64,000 nt of DNA from Cyclobacteriaceae bacterium (GCA_958296015.1 CATQIH010000020.1:124001-188000); one strand, 5' to 3'. Shown: positions 52,884 to 62,776, numbered from the stretch's first letter. The notes: a model not told the origin generated them from the sequence alone. Numbers and translations are program-made.

Positions 52884-53240
52884 CTCGCCGACGTTTGGTG
52901 AGTAGCTGTCCTCAAGGCACAACGCCTTCTCCCACTTGTCGGGAGACTATCCCCAGCCTGCAACGGCTTGCCAACAAATGGTGAGTAGCAATCCCCAAGG
53001 TGTAATGCCTTGCCAACGATTGGTGAGTAGCTTTCCCGTCTTGCGGACGGCTTGCCGACGATTGGTAGTGGCCGTCCTCGAGGTGCAATACCTCGCTGAC
53101 GTTTGGCAAGTAGTTATCCCCGAGGTGCAACGCCTTCTCACAATTGGCAGGTAGCATTTTACTGCATGCAATGGTTTGCCGACCGAATGGCAGGTGTATT
53201 TTATTGCCTGTAGGTTGCTGTCAGCACTATTGGCTGGCTT
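52884..53240. repeat. ~42-bp imperfect tandem array (about 8-9 units) with two hairpins per unit
   Basis: Units such as cttgccaacaaatggtgagtagcaatccccaaggtgtaatgc / cttgccaacgattggtgagtagctttcccgtcttgcggacgg / cttgccgacgattggtagtggccgtcctcgaggtgcaatac / ctcgctgacgtttggcaagtagttatccccgaggtgcaacgc. Confidence 0.85.
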
Positions 53241-53260
53241 TATTGTCAAACTAAACACAA

Positions 53261-53660
53261 GCGGACGCTCAATGCTGTCGACTTAAGAAATATTAATCGC
53301 TCGGCTCCTGCCGACCGGCGTCCTGCCGAGTGATCAGTATTTTTGAGGCTTCCGCGCCGCGTCGGCCAGCCTCAGAAGGCAGGATGCCTTTTTATATTGT
53401 TCACTCGCGGGACGCGAGCGACTGACAACGAATCCTCAAGTTGACCGGGCACGGCGGCAGCATTGAGCGGACGCTTGCGTTAGGTCGTTTTCAATAGATC
53501 ATATACCCTCGCGGATAGCTTGTCGCCGAATGGTGAGTAGCGTTTTATGAGAACAATGAACTTACAACTGTTTGCAACTCCCCATCTCGTTTCAGTCTGT
53601 GACTGAAACGAAGAGATACACTCAAGTCTTAGACTGCGTGTCCCGGACTGAAGCTAGTAG
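53261..53660. repeat. Cluster of GC-rich palindromes and inverted repeats
   Basis: gcggacgctcaatgctgtcgactta vs inverted copy at ~53436-53475; ctcgcgggacgcgag; cgtttcagtc-tgt-gactgaaacg (53588-53610). Confidence 0.7.
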
Positions 53661-53719
53661 TGGAGGAAGCTAGTGAGAGAGAACGATAAGATAAGCTTAC
53701 AACCATCCGCAATGCACAG

Positions 53720-56167
53720 CTAGGTATACAAATCTTTGAAGCGGGCAGGGTCGTATTCTGCCATCAGGCTGTATACCTTGTCAAAGACGTTCTCGGCATT
53801 GGGTTTAGAGTAATAGTCGCCATCAGAGCCGTAGGCGGGGCGGTTGGCTGCCGCTGTGATGGTGGCTGGCTTGGAATCAAGATACTGATACCCGCCCTGC
53901 TCTTCCAGCACTTTCTGCATCATATAGGCTGAGGCACCGCCGGGCACATCTTCGTCGGCAAAGATGATGCGGCTGGTCTTTTTCAGCGACTCCACAATGG
54001 TATGGTGAATATCAAAAGGAAGCAAGGTCTGCACGTCGATGACCTCGCAAGAAATAGCATATGTAGCCAGTTGTTCAGCGGCTTCCATCACGATGCGGCA
54101 CATGGAGCCGTAGGTCACGATGGTTACGTCGCTGCCTTCTCTGAGGACTTCCGGGTGGCCCAGGGGCAGGGTAAACTCACCCACATTGTCAGGTATGCTT
54201 TCTTTGAGGCGGTAGCTGTTGAGGCTTTCGATCACCAGGGCCGTATCATCGGAGCGAAGCAAAGTATTGTAGAACCCGGCTGCCTGCACCATGTTGCGTG
54301 GCACCAGGATGTAGATACCCCGCAGGCTTCCCAGCAGCGCACTCATGGGCGAACCCGAATGCCCAGATGCCTTCCAGCCGGTGACCGCGTGTGCGGATGA
54401 TCAGCGGTGCTTGCCTGCCGCCCCATCGTACGGGTAGCGCATAGAGGCCAGATCATCCGAAAGCGTAGCCAGCGCATAGTAGATATAATCCAGGTACTGT
54501 ATCTCGGTGATAGGTTTCAGGCCGCGCATCGCAGCTCCTATTCCCTGACCGATGATGCTGGGTTCGCGGATGCCGGTGTCGGTCACGCGCAGTTCGCCGT
54601 GCTTTTCCTGCAACCCGGCGCAAATCCTTGGTTCACCGTCGCCGATCTTGCCTACATCTTCGCCAATGGCAAACACGCGGGGGTCGTGTGTGAGGGCGTG
54701 GTCAAAACAGGCCTGTAATACCTCGCGCCCGTCTACGGGTTTGGAATGATCAGAAAATACCGGAGGAACCACGGGTACTTTCAGTGCCGAACGCTCACTC
54801 TCTGAATAGAGATGAGAACGGTAACGCTGGCGGTTGTCTTCCTGCTGCTGAAACAGCCAGTGGAGCAGGTGCTTTCTTTCTTCCACCTCATCGCCTACAG
54901 AAACGCGCAGTGCATACTTAGCTGCTACGGTGCCGGTGGCGCGGATGGGATTGATTTCTTTTTTGAGCTTTGCGTTGATGGCCTGTAGCTGGTCTGCCTG
55001 TGCGCTGACTTTGGCAAGGCTTCCAATCAGCCTGGAGAGATACTGTAACTCCTGGTCTATTTCCTGCCGATAGGCTTTCCATGCCCGATTTTTGGCTTGC
55101 TTGGCTAGTTCCAGGGCTTCACGCTCTATCTGGTCTAGTTGCTCGGCAGAAGCAAAGCCATTGGACAATATCCACTCCCGCATCTTTCTGTTGCAGTCGT
55201 ACTCGCGCTCCCAGCTTAGTCTCTTTTTGGATTTATACCGCTCATGTGAACCGGAGGTAGAATGGCCCTGCGGCTGCGTAAGCTCTTCTACATGCAGCAG
55301 CACCGGCACATGGGCTTTACGAGCCAGATCAGCTGCTACCTGGTATGTTTCGCAGAGCTTCTCATAATCCCATCCTTTGACGGTGAATATCTCCAGCCCG
55401 GCAGCAGGGGCTTCCCGTTCGTCATCGGTACGCTGAAAACCCGATAGTGCTTTGGAAATGCTCAGCCTGGTGGTATGGTACTCTTTGGGCACAGAAATAC
55501 CGTAATCATCATCCCAGATAGAAAAGATCAGGGGCACCTGCAGCACACCGGCGGCGTTGATGGTTTCCAGAAACATGCCCTCAGAAGTGGCCGCATCGCC
55601 AATGGTAGCAAACGACACTTCGTTGCCCCGGTCAGAAAACTTGGTATAACCTTGCAGGTCAGGGCTTTCGCGGTATAACTTGGAAGCATAAGCAAAGCCA
55701 AGTGCCTTGGGGATTTGCCCGGCAGTAGGCGACAGGTCGGCCCCAGAGTTGTAGCGTTGCTTTTGGTTGGTAAACCTGCCTGTTTCCGGATCAATGGTGG
55801 CAGAGCCGAAGTGGGAGTTCATAGAGCGGCCACCGGAGGAAGGTTCTGCCTCCAGGCTGGCATGTGCATAAAGCTGTGCAAAGAACTGTTGTAGGGTTAT
55901 CTCTCCCAGGGCAAATATAAAAGTCTGGTCGCGGTAATAACCCGATCTGAAATCACCTTTTCTAAAAGATTTGGCCATAGCGATCTGGACTACTTCTTTG
56001 CCATCGCCAAAGACGCCAAATTTTGCTTTGCCCATAAATACTTCTTTCCGCCCGATCAGACTGGCGTGGCGGCTTTGCCAAGCAATGCTGTAGTCGCTTA
56101 GGATTTCGTCTACAGATAATTTACTCGCAATGGCTCTATCTTCCTGCAAAGTTCTGGATGCTTCCAA
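53720..56167 (-). pseudogene. Fused 2-oxoacid (2-oxoisovalerate-type) dehydrogenase E1 alpha+beta, broken at 54362-54434
   Basis: ORFs 54401..56167 and 53720..54346 are in the same frame; the region between reads [34 protein letters not shown] if three single-nt homopolymer insertions are removed. Confidence 0.8.
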
Positions 56168-56419
56168 TACTGATAAATTAGTGTTCCAAATGTTGATATT
56201 AAGTAAAATGATGCGGTACTACTTTCAAACATATGAAAAAACTTACGCAATCCAAAGCCCTGTCTTTTCATGGTCATTTGCCCAAGAAATGGCCCCAAGG
56301 GCAATGACAAATGAATAAATTGTTTATACTTAAGAAAAAATAGTCACTTAATAGTTTTTTTGTGCAAAATGGATATTTTCGCAAGCTTTTGTGTTTCGAT
56401 GGATAATTTCTAATTTGCA

Positions 56420-56830
56420 ATGCATTTGAAAAGCTGGCAAAACCATATCAGAACGAGCAATTTCCTTTTAGTTGCATTAACGACGATCCTGTTGCTTTTT
56501 GTTGCATGTGGGCCTGCGATTCAGTGGTTTTTATTTTCCTCTCATACCGCTTCTGTTGATTATCAGAAACCGGCAAAGCCTCAGAAAGCTACTGGCACAG
56601 CGCAAGAAGATAACAGTCAGGAGCAGGATCATACGGTTACTAAAATTTCGGCAGTCAGTGAGGCTGTACTTCCTGTCTATAAATTTCAGATAGCCTTTTA
56701 CTGTAGCTTTGTCCGTGAATTTTGTTTTGAGAAAAAGAGCATACCCAACGAAATATTTTCTTTCCCCTTACCCCAAAGCCATTATTTCCGTACCTTGTTC
56801 AGGCGTATTATTTCGCCCAATGCACCATAA
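56420..56830 (+). CDS. Small hypothetical membrane-anchored/secreted protein
   Basis: ORF with N-terminal TM segment FLLVALTTILLLFVACG. Confidence 0.5.
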   Translation: MHLKSWQNHIRTSNFLLVALTTILLLFVACGPAIQWFLFSSHTASVDYQKPAKPQKATGTAQEDNSQEQDHTVTKISAVSEAVLPVYKFQIAFYCSFVREFCFEKKSIPNEIFSFPLPQSHYFRTLFRRIISPNAP

Positions 56831-57061
56831 TAATATGTATGGCGTTGTCATGCGCTGCTTAACCTAAAAAGAGGGTTGCTTTTGAATAAACAATTTTCAA
56901 AGTACAAATAAGCACCAACAAACAATTACTGAATTATCAAACATCATGGTTTGGTTTTTATAAGATTGATTATTATTTGTTATTTGCGTTTTGTTATTTC
57001 CCCCTGTAGCTTCTTCATTATCCTTTAGTATCAACAAAGTAAAAACTATATCTTATTTACC

Positions 57062-60000
57062 ATGCGTAATAGAACTGGAATTATCATCCTGACAGCCATT
57101 GTTTCGCTGTTATGCATCTACTATCTCTCCTTCACCTTTGTAGCCAATAGTGTACAGGACAAAGCTGAAGCGTATGCCACCAATGCGGAAGGCAGAATTG
57201 ATTTTGCCAAGAAGCAGAATTACCTGGACTCTGTGTGGACAGAACCGGTATACAACCTACTGGGTGCTAAATACACCTACCAGGAAGTAAAAAATACAGA
57301 ACTGAACCTGGGTCTGGACCTGAAAGGCGGAATGCATGTAGTGCTGGAAGTATCGCCTATAGAAATTATCAAAAATCTTTCGGGCAACAGCAAAGATCCT
57401 GACTTCCTAAAAGCACTGCAATTGGCACAACAGCGCACTGCTAATAGTCAAGATCGTTTTACCACATTATTTAGGAATGCCTTTAATGAGATTGCACCCA
57501 ATAAGAACCTGAGCAGAATCTTTGCCAATGCCGCCAACCGCGGACGTATCAGCAGTTCATCCTCTGATGCTGAAGTGATGGGCGTGATCAATGGCGAGGT
57601 AGAAAATGCTATTGATCGGTCTTTCAACATCCTGCGTACCCGTATCGATCGCTTTGGTACTTCGCAGCCCAACATCCAGCGTTTGCAGGGTACGGGCCGT
57701 ATTCAGGTAGAACTACCTGGCGTGGATAACCCTGAAAGGGTGAGAAACCTGTTGCAGGGCGTGGCCAAGCTGGAATTTCTGGAAGTATATGCGCCCAACG
57801 ATTATGTGAGCACTTTGCAGCAGGTCAACGGCATGTTGGTGGCAGAACAAAAAGGTGAAGCACCTGCGCTGGACACAGATACCACAGTAACCACAGGCAG
57901 CAATGTCGCTGACGACCTCGCCTCGCTGGCAGAAAACCAGACAGACACTACAGATACCACTGGTAACCTGGCCACACAACTGGCAGAGGGCGATTCTACC
58001 GGACTCGACTCTTTGAGCAATGCGCAGCTTTCTCCTTTATTCAGCCTGCTGAAGGCTCCTTTGCAGTATGGTATGCTTTATAGCGTACAGGATACTTCCA
58101 AGATCAACCGCATTATGCGCAGAGAAGATGTGCAGGCGATGGTTCCTACTACGATGGACTTCCTGTGGGATGTGAAAGCCAGAAACCAGAATGGCGCAGA
58201 CCTCATCGAGCTATATGCCATCAAAAGAGAAAGAGGCGGTAAAGCTCCTCTGACCGGTGAGGTGATCACCGATGCCCGCCAGGACTATGACGAATCTTCT
58301 CGTCCGGCCATCAGCATGAACATGAACTCGGAAGGTGCCAGAAAATGGAAACGCCTTACTGCCAGTAATATAGGCAACAGGATAGCCATTGTACTGGACA
58401 ACCGCGTATACTCTGCACCGGTGGTGAACGGAGAAATTCCCAACGGACGATCTTCTATTTCCGGTAACTTTACCATCGATGAAGCTAAAGACCTTGCCAA
58501 CATTCTGGAAGCTGGTGCCTTGCCTGCGCCTACCCGCATTGTAGAGGAAGCCATTGTAGGGCCTACATTGGGTATAGAGGCACAACATCAAGGGATCATC
58601 TCTGTACTGGCCGGTTTGGCTGCGGTGGTCATCTTTATGGTGATTTACTATGCTAAAGGTGGTATCGTAGCTGACCTTGCACTGGTATTTAACCTGTTCT
58701 TTATTCTGGGTATCCTGGCGCAGCTCAATGCGGCCCTGACGTTGCCCGGTATTGCAGGTATTGTACTCACCATCGGTATGTCGGTGGATGCCAACGTGCT
58801 GATCTTTGAACGTATCCGCGAAGAACTCAGAGGCGGTGCCAAGCTCAGGGCGGCCATTGATGCCGGTTATAGCAAAGCCTACAGCTCTATCATCGACTCT
58901 AACGTTACGACGTTTCTCACTGGTGTGATCCTGTATGTATTGGGTCAGGGACCGGTGAGAGGATTTGCCGTCACGCTGATGATTGGTATTGTGTGTTCTT
59001 TCTTTACGGCTGTGTTCATCACCCGGGTAATTCTGGAGTGGATGACCAGAAAAGGAGACGACAGTAAGATGACTTTCTACATCAATGCTACCAAAAATGC
59101 ATTTGCCAATCTTCATATTGATTTTATGCGCAAAAGAAAAATGGCGTATATTTTTTCCAGTACTGTAATTGTGATCGGTTTGGTAGTGATGTTTATCAAT
59201 GGACTGAACCTCGGTGTAGACTTCAAAGGTGGCCGTTCTTATGTACTGACTTTTGCCGAGCCTGTGGTTCCTTCAGCCCTGCAAAGTGAGTTGAACACCA
59301 ATGAATTCAAAGATGCCAGCGTAGAAGTGAAAACGTATGGCTCCAACAATGTACTGAAAGTAACCACCAGCTACCTGACAGACGACGAGTCTACCGAAGC
59401 TGATGAGCAGGTAAGGAAGGAGCTGATTGCCGGTGTGGAAGGATTCACCAAGATGAAGTTTGAAGACAATGCCAGCACACTCGGCGATAAGGACTTCACC
59501 ATCTCCAGTTCATCCAAAGTAGGAGCTACCATTGCCGACGACATCACCAAAAGTGCCCAGGAGTCTATCATTGTGGCACTGATTGTGATTTTCCTCTATA
59601 TTCTGATACGTTTCAGGAAGTGGCAGTACGGCCTTGGAGCAATCATTGCCCTGTTCCACGATGTACTGTTTGTGCTGGCCATCTACTCACTGGCACGCCT
59701 GGTGGGCATCAGTCTGGAAGTAGACCAGGTGTTCATCGCTGCCATGCTTACTATTGTAGGTTACTCCATCAACGACACTGTGATTATCTTCGACAGGATT
59801 CGGGAAACGCTGGGGCTAAAGCCTAGAGCTGATCTGGCAAGTGCCATCAACGAATCGGTCAACGATGTGATGTCCAGAACACTGATCACGTCAGGTACTA
59901 CCTTTTTGGTGGTGCTTATTCTGTTTCTGTTTGGCGGGCAGATACTGTATGGTTTCTCGTTTGCCTTGTTGGTAGGTATTCTGATAGGTACGTACTCGTC

Positions 60001-60088
60001 TATCTTCATTGCTTCTCCGGTAGTCATTGACCTGAGTAAAAAGAGACGGCCAGTAGCAGTCGCTGAGAAAACACAAAAAGTATCGTAG
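57062..60088 (+). CDS. secDF: Fused protein translocase subunit SecDF
   Basis: LGLDLKGGMHVVLEV, FGTSQPNIQRLQGTGRIQVELPGV, VLTIGMSVDANVLIFERIREEL, second half LGVDFKGGRSYVLTF ... GYSINDTVIIFDRIRE. Confidence 0.97.
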   Translation: MRNRTGIIILTAIVSLLCIYYLSFTFVANSVQDKAEAYATNAEGRIDFAKKQNYLDSVWTEPVYNLLGAKYTYQEVKNTELNLGLDLKGGMHVVLEVSPIEIIKNLSGNSKDPDFLKALQLAQQRTANSQDRFTTLFRNAFNEIAPNKNLSRIFANAANRGRISSSSSDAEVMGVINGEVENAIDRSFNILRTRIDRFGTSQPNIQRLQGTGRIQVELPGVDNPERVRNLLQGVAKLEFLEVYAPNDYVSTLQQVNGMLVAEQKGEAPALDTDTTVTTGSNVADDLASLAENQTDTTDTTGNLATQLAEGDSTGLDSLSNAQLSPLFSLLKAPLQYGMLYSVQDTSKINRIMRREDVQAMVPTTMDFLWDVKARNQNGADLIELYAIKRERGGKAPLTGEVITDARQDYDESSRPAISMNMNSEGARKWKRLTASNIGNRIAIVLDNRVYSAPVVNGEIPNGRSSISGNFTIDEAKDLANILEAGALPAPTRIVEEAIVGPTLGIEAQHQGIISVLAGLAAVVIFMVIYYAKGGIVADLALVFNLFFILGILAQLNAALTLPGIAGIVLTIGMSVDANVLIFERIREELRGGAKLRAAIDAGYSKAYSSIIDSNVTTFLTGVILYVLGQGPVRGFAVTLMIGIVCSFFTAVFITRVILEWMTRKGDDSKMTFYINATKNAFANLHIDFMRKRKMAYIFSSTVIVIGLVVMFINGLNLGVDFKGGRSYVLTFAEPVVPSALQSELNTNEFKDASVEVKTYGSNNVLKVTTSYLTDDESTEADEQVRKELIAGVEGFTKMKFEDNASTLGDKDFTISSSSKVGATIADDITKSAQESIIVALIVIFLYILIRFRKWQYGLGAIIALFHDVLFVLAIYSLARLVGISLEVDQVFIAAMLTIVGYSINDTVIIFDRIRETLGLKPRADLASAINESVNDVMSRTLITSGTTFLVVLILFLFGGQILYGFSFALLVGILIGTYSSIFIASPVVIDLSKKRRPVAVAEKTQKVS

Positions 60089-60141
60089 AAAGGAAACTGG
60101 TAACGGGAAACCGGAGATCGGAATGCTTTTTTAGCTTAGAG

Positions 60142-60177
60142 AAAAGGTTGTCTTACTATGTAAGACAACCTTTTTTA
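60142..60177 (+). terminator. Rho-independent terminator after secDF
   Basis: aaaaggttgtctta ctatg taagacaaccttttttat. Confidence 0.9.
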
Positions 60178-60921
60178 TTGTTTTGAGAAGACCATCAGGT
60201 GTTGTTGGGGCAACATGCTTTTGTTCTCTACCAGTTTCAGCCCCACAGCTTCCATCTCTTTCACAGCCTGGGCTTCTGTCATCTTATGCCTGGGTTTGAT
60301 GGGGATGGCTGGATCTTCGGCCCGGTATTCTACCAAAGCTACTTTTCCGTCTGGTTTGAGCGAGCGTACAATGCCTGTCATCATCTCTTTAGGATAAGAA
60401 AACTCATGATAAGCATCCACCAGCAGCACCCAGTCTATGCTATCTGCGGGCAGGTTAGGGTTTTGCTCCGTTCCCCGTATTGTTTGGATATTGGTGATGT
60501 TTTCCCGCTGCATCTTATCCTGTATCATAGACAGCATCTCTGGCTGAATGTCTACGGCCAGCACTTTGCCCTGTGGTACTTGTGTGCTCATTCTAAAAGT
60601 AAAGTACCCTGTGCCTGCGCCAATGTCTGCCACCACATCGTTTTCTTTCAAATTCATTGCTTTGATGAGCAAACTAGTGCCTTCCTCTTCCTGTCTGCCT
60701 GGTCTTTCCAGCCAATCGGCACCCAGATGACCCATCACTTGGGCAATGTCGCGGCCTTTGTAGTATTTGCCGGTACCATCGGCACTGCTGGGTGCGGCAT
60801 ATGTATAGATACTGTCAGAGGAATTGGTATTAGAATCTGTTTGCGCTGGCTTGTTTTGTGCGCAGGCGTACAGGCAAAAGAGCAAGAGTACAGATAAGGT
60901 GGTAATGAGTTTGTTAGACAT
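60175..60921 (-). CDS. Class I SAM-dependent methyltransferase, lipoprotein/secreted leader
   Basis: LLLFCLYACAQN leader; NDVVADIGAGTGYFTFRMS, VLAVDIQPEML, WVLLVDAYHEF. Confidence 0.9.
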   Translation of the reverse strand: MSNKLITTLSVLLLFCLYACAQNKPAQTDSNTNSSDSIYTYAAPSSADGTGKYYKGRDIAQVMGHLGADWLERPGRQEEEGTSLLIKAMNLKENDVVADIGAGTGYFTFRMSTQVPQGKVLAVDIQPEMLSMIQDKMQRENITNIQTIRGTEQNPNLPADSIDWVLLVDAYHEFSYPKEMMTGIVRSLKPDGKVALVEYRAEDPAIPIKPRHKMTEAQAVKEMEAVGLKLVENKSMLPQQHLMVFSKQ

Positions 60922-60994
60922 GTGGGTAATTTTAACAACTTAAAAAACTGCGAACCATAGCTTGGTCCAAACATCAAATCATAAAATAGTACCT

Positions 60995-61345
60995 TCAGGC
61001 CAGTTCCACAGAAGGGTCCCAGAAGCGTTGCGCAAAGTTTTGTATCTGGCTGTCCTGTACTTCTACGCCTTCTGCTTCCAACAGTCGTTGCATACGGTCG
61101 GATTCACCAAAGTGTTGCTTGCCGGTGAGCAGCCCCTGCCGGTTGACTACACGATGGGCTGGTACGTTATGCATGGCGTGTGCCTGATTCATGGCCCAGC
61201 CTACCATACGGGCACTACCCTTGCTGCCCAGGTATTGGGCAATGGCACCGTAGCTGGTAACCTTACCTTTGGGAATAAGTTTCACCACCTGGTATACATC
61301 TTCAAAAAAGCTACGTTTCTGCTGTGGAGCATCAGAGGTTTTCAT
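60995..61345 (-). CDS. Alkyltransferase-like (ATL) protein, MGMT family lacking active-site Cys
   Basis: FFEDVYQVVKLIPKGKVTSYGAIAQYLG...VPAHRVVNRQGLLTGKQHF; PAHR replaces PCHR. Confidence 0.9.
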   Translation of the reverse strand: MKTSDAPQQKRSFFEDVYQVVKLIPKGKVTSYGAIAQYLGSKGSARMVGWAMNQAHAMHNVPAHRVVNRQGLLTGKQHFGESDRMQRLLEAEGVEVQDSQIQNFAQRFWDPSVELA

Positions 61346-61471
61346 AAGATTTTCATTTTTGCAGCGTTATTACCGGAATATTAATAATTTATGAAGCCTT
61401 CACAAGCTATCTGGCCGTATTTTGGTATATAAAAGTAACATTTGTAGTACGCTGATGACTCTATTTAATAT

Positions 61472-62146
61472 ATGAAACCGAAACAGCCACCCTTATTCAT
61501 GCATACGAGAACCTATTCGGCTTATTTAGTATTAATACTGCTCATTGTATTTTCCTCCTGTGCCACGCAAAAAAAGAGAGCTTCTAAGAAAACATACCAC
61601 GCTCAAAAAAGCCACAATACCACTTCTAAGCCAAATTCCAAAGCTGATTATTTTAATTTTGAATCCTCTGGCTCCACCACGTCATCGCGTGCATCTGAGG
61701 GCAAGAAACCTGCCGACCGTGTGTTGACTGGCAGGGAAAATGTGAGCAAAACAGAGGAACAACTGTTCACCTTCATCCACAAAGCGCGTTCTTTCACCGG
61801 TGTGCCCTATGCCTGGGGCGGCACTACCCGCGCTGGCATGGACTGCTCCGGTCTGCTTTATACTACTTTTCAATCCTGCGGAATGAGTATTCCCCGCACC
61901 TCTGCGGCCCAAAGCCAGGTCGGTGAGATGGTGTCTATGCACGAACTCCGACCCGGTGACTTCGTGTTTTTTGCCGCACAGAAAGGCAAGCCACGCAAGA
62001 TTACGCATGTAGGTATGGTGACAGAAGTGCTGAGCAAACATAACGTGCAGTTTATTCATGCCTCTACGAAGCTGGGTGTAGTAGAGAATAACATCTACGG
62101 TGATTATTACCGAAGAATTTTTGTAAAAGCACGCCGCCTCTTTTGA
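61472..62146 (+). CDS. NlpC/P60 (C40) family peptidase, lipoprotein
   Basis: FTGVPYAWGGTTRAGMDCSGLLYTTFQSCGMSIPRTSAAQSQVGEMV...PGDFVFFAAQKGKPRKITHVGMVTE; likely start 61499. Confidence 0.93.
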   Translation: MKPKQPPLFMHTRTYSAYLVLILLIVFSSCATQKKRASKKTYHAQKSHNTTSKPNSKADYFNFESSGSTTSSRASEGKKPADRVLTGRENVSKTEEQLFTFIHKARSFTGVPYAWGGTTRAGMDCSGLLYTTFQSCGMSIPRTSAAQSQVGEMVSMHELRPGDFVFFAAQKGKPRKITHVGMVTEVLSKHNVQFIHASTKLGVVENNIYGDYYRRIFVKARRLF

Positions 62147-62173
62147 GTTGTAAGATTTTTACATACTTTTGCT

Positions 62174-62253
62174 CCACTTATTGGGGGATTAGCTCAACGG
62201 TACGCCGCGCGGCTGGCTAGAGCGTCCCGAAAGCATTCGGGAAGGTCACCGAG
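62174..62253 (+). pseudogene. Scrambled tRNA-Ala-like copy
   Basis: gggggattagctca + acggtacgccgcgcg + gctggctagagcg + tcccgaaagcattcgggaa + ggtcaccg; no intact anticodon loop or T arm. Confidence 0.75.
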
Positions 62254-62273
62254 GCAACTGTATCAACTTATTG

Positions 62274-62349
<76 letters not shown>

Positions 62350-62350
62350 T

Positions 62351-62376
62351 AAAAGCCCTTCATAGGGCTTTTTTTA
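62351..62376 (+). terminator. Terminator after tRNA-Ala
   Basis: aaaagcccttcatagggctttttttat. Confidence 0.85.
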
Positions 62377-62636
62377 TGCTTTTTATGCAATACTACTTCT
62401 ACATCCTTTATTCTTCTTCTGCTGACAAATATTATTGTGGATCTTCTAGTGACCTGGATAAAAGGTTAGCACAACACAATGCGTGTAGAAACAAATCTAC
62501 CAAACACGGTATTCCCTGGCAGATAGTATATACAGAATCTTTTGTCTCACGACCGGAAGCTTATAACAGAGAGATGGAAGTAAAAAAAAAGAAAAGCAGA
62601 AAATACATCACCTGGTTGATTAGTGCGGCTGGCTAG
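62376..62636 (+). CDS. GIY-YIG (URI-type, UPF0213-like) endonuclease
   Basis: YYFYILYSSSADKYYCGSSSDLDKRLAQHNACRNKSTKHGIPWQIVYTESFVSRPEAYNREMEVKKKKSRKYITWLIS; the longer listed ORF reads through the tRNA. Confidence 0.9.
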   Translation: MLFMQYYFYILYSSSADKYYCGSSSDLDKRLAQHNACRNKSTKHGIPWQIVYTESFVSRPEAYNREMEVKKKKSRKYITWLISAAG

Positions 62637-62702
62637 AGCGTCCCGAAAGCATTCGGGAAGGTCACCGGGCGGACAGCCAGTCTTCGACTCCGGTATTCTC
62701 CA
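62613..62702 (+). pseudogene. Second tRNA-Ala-like copy, overlapping the GIY-YIG 3' end
   Basis: ggttgattagtgcggctggctagagcg + tcccgaaagcattcgggaa + ggtcaccgg + gcggacagccagtc + ttcgactccggtattctcca. Confidence 0.75.
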
Positions 62703-62776
62703 CTTAAAAGCCCTTCATAGGGCTTTTTTTATGCTTTTTATGCAATACTACTTCTACATCCTTTATTCTTCTTCTG
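62683..62776 (+). repeat. 94-bp direct duplication of 62328..62421 (tRNA 3' end, terminator, GIY-YIG start)
   Basis: Identical ttcgactccggtattctccacttaaaagcccttcatagggctttttttatgctttttatgcaatactacttctacatcctttattcttcttctg. Confidence 0.95.

Noticed and set aside
52884-53240. CRISPR array
   Set aside because: Period is regular (~42 bp), but units diverge throughout, with no constant repeat alternating with unique spacers and no cas genes in the window.
52912-53258. Repeat-protein ORFs on both strands (52912..53157 -, 52936..53154 +, 52947..53258 -)
   Set aside because: 42 bp is a multiple of 3, so open frames arise easily on both strands; the stems covary as nucleic-acid structure and none resembles a known protein.
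62174-62253. A second functional tRNA-Ala
   Set aside because: D arm carries a 15-nt insert, the anticodon arm is replaced, and the T arm and acceptor 3' strand are missing.
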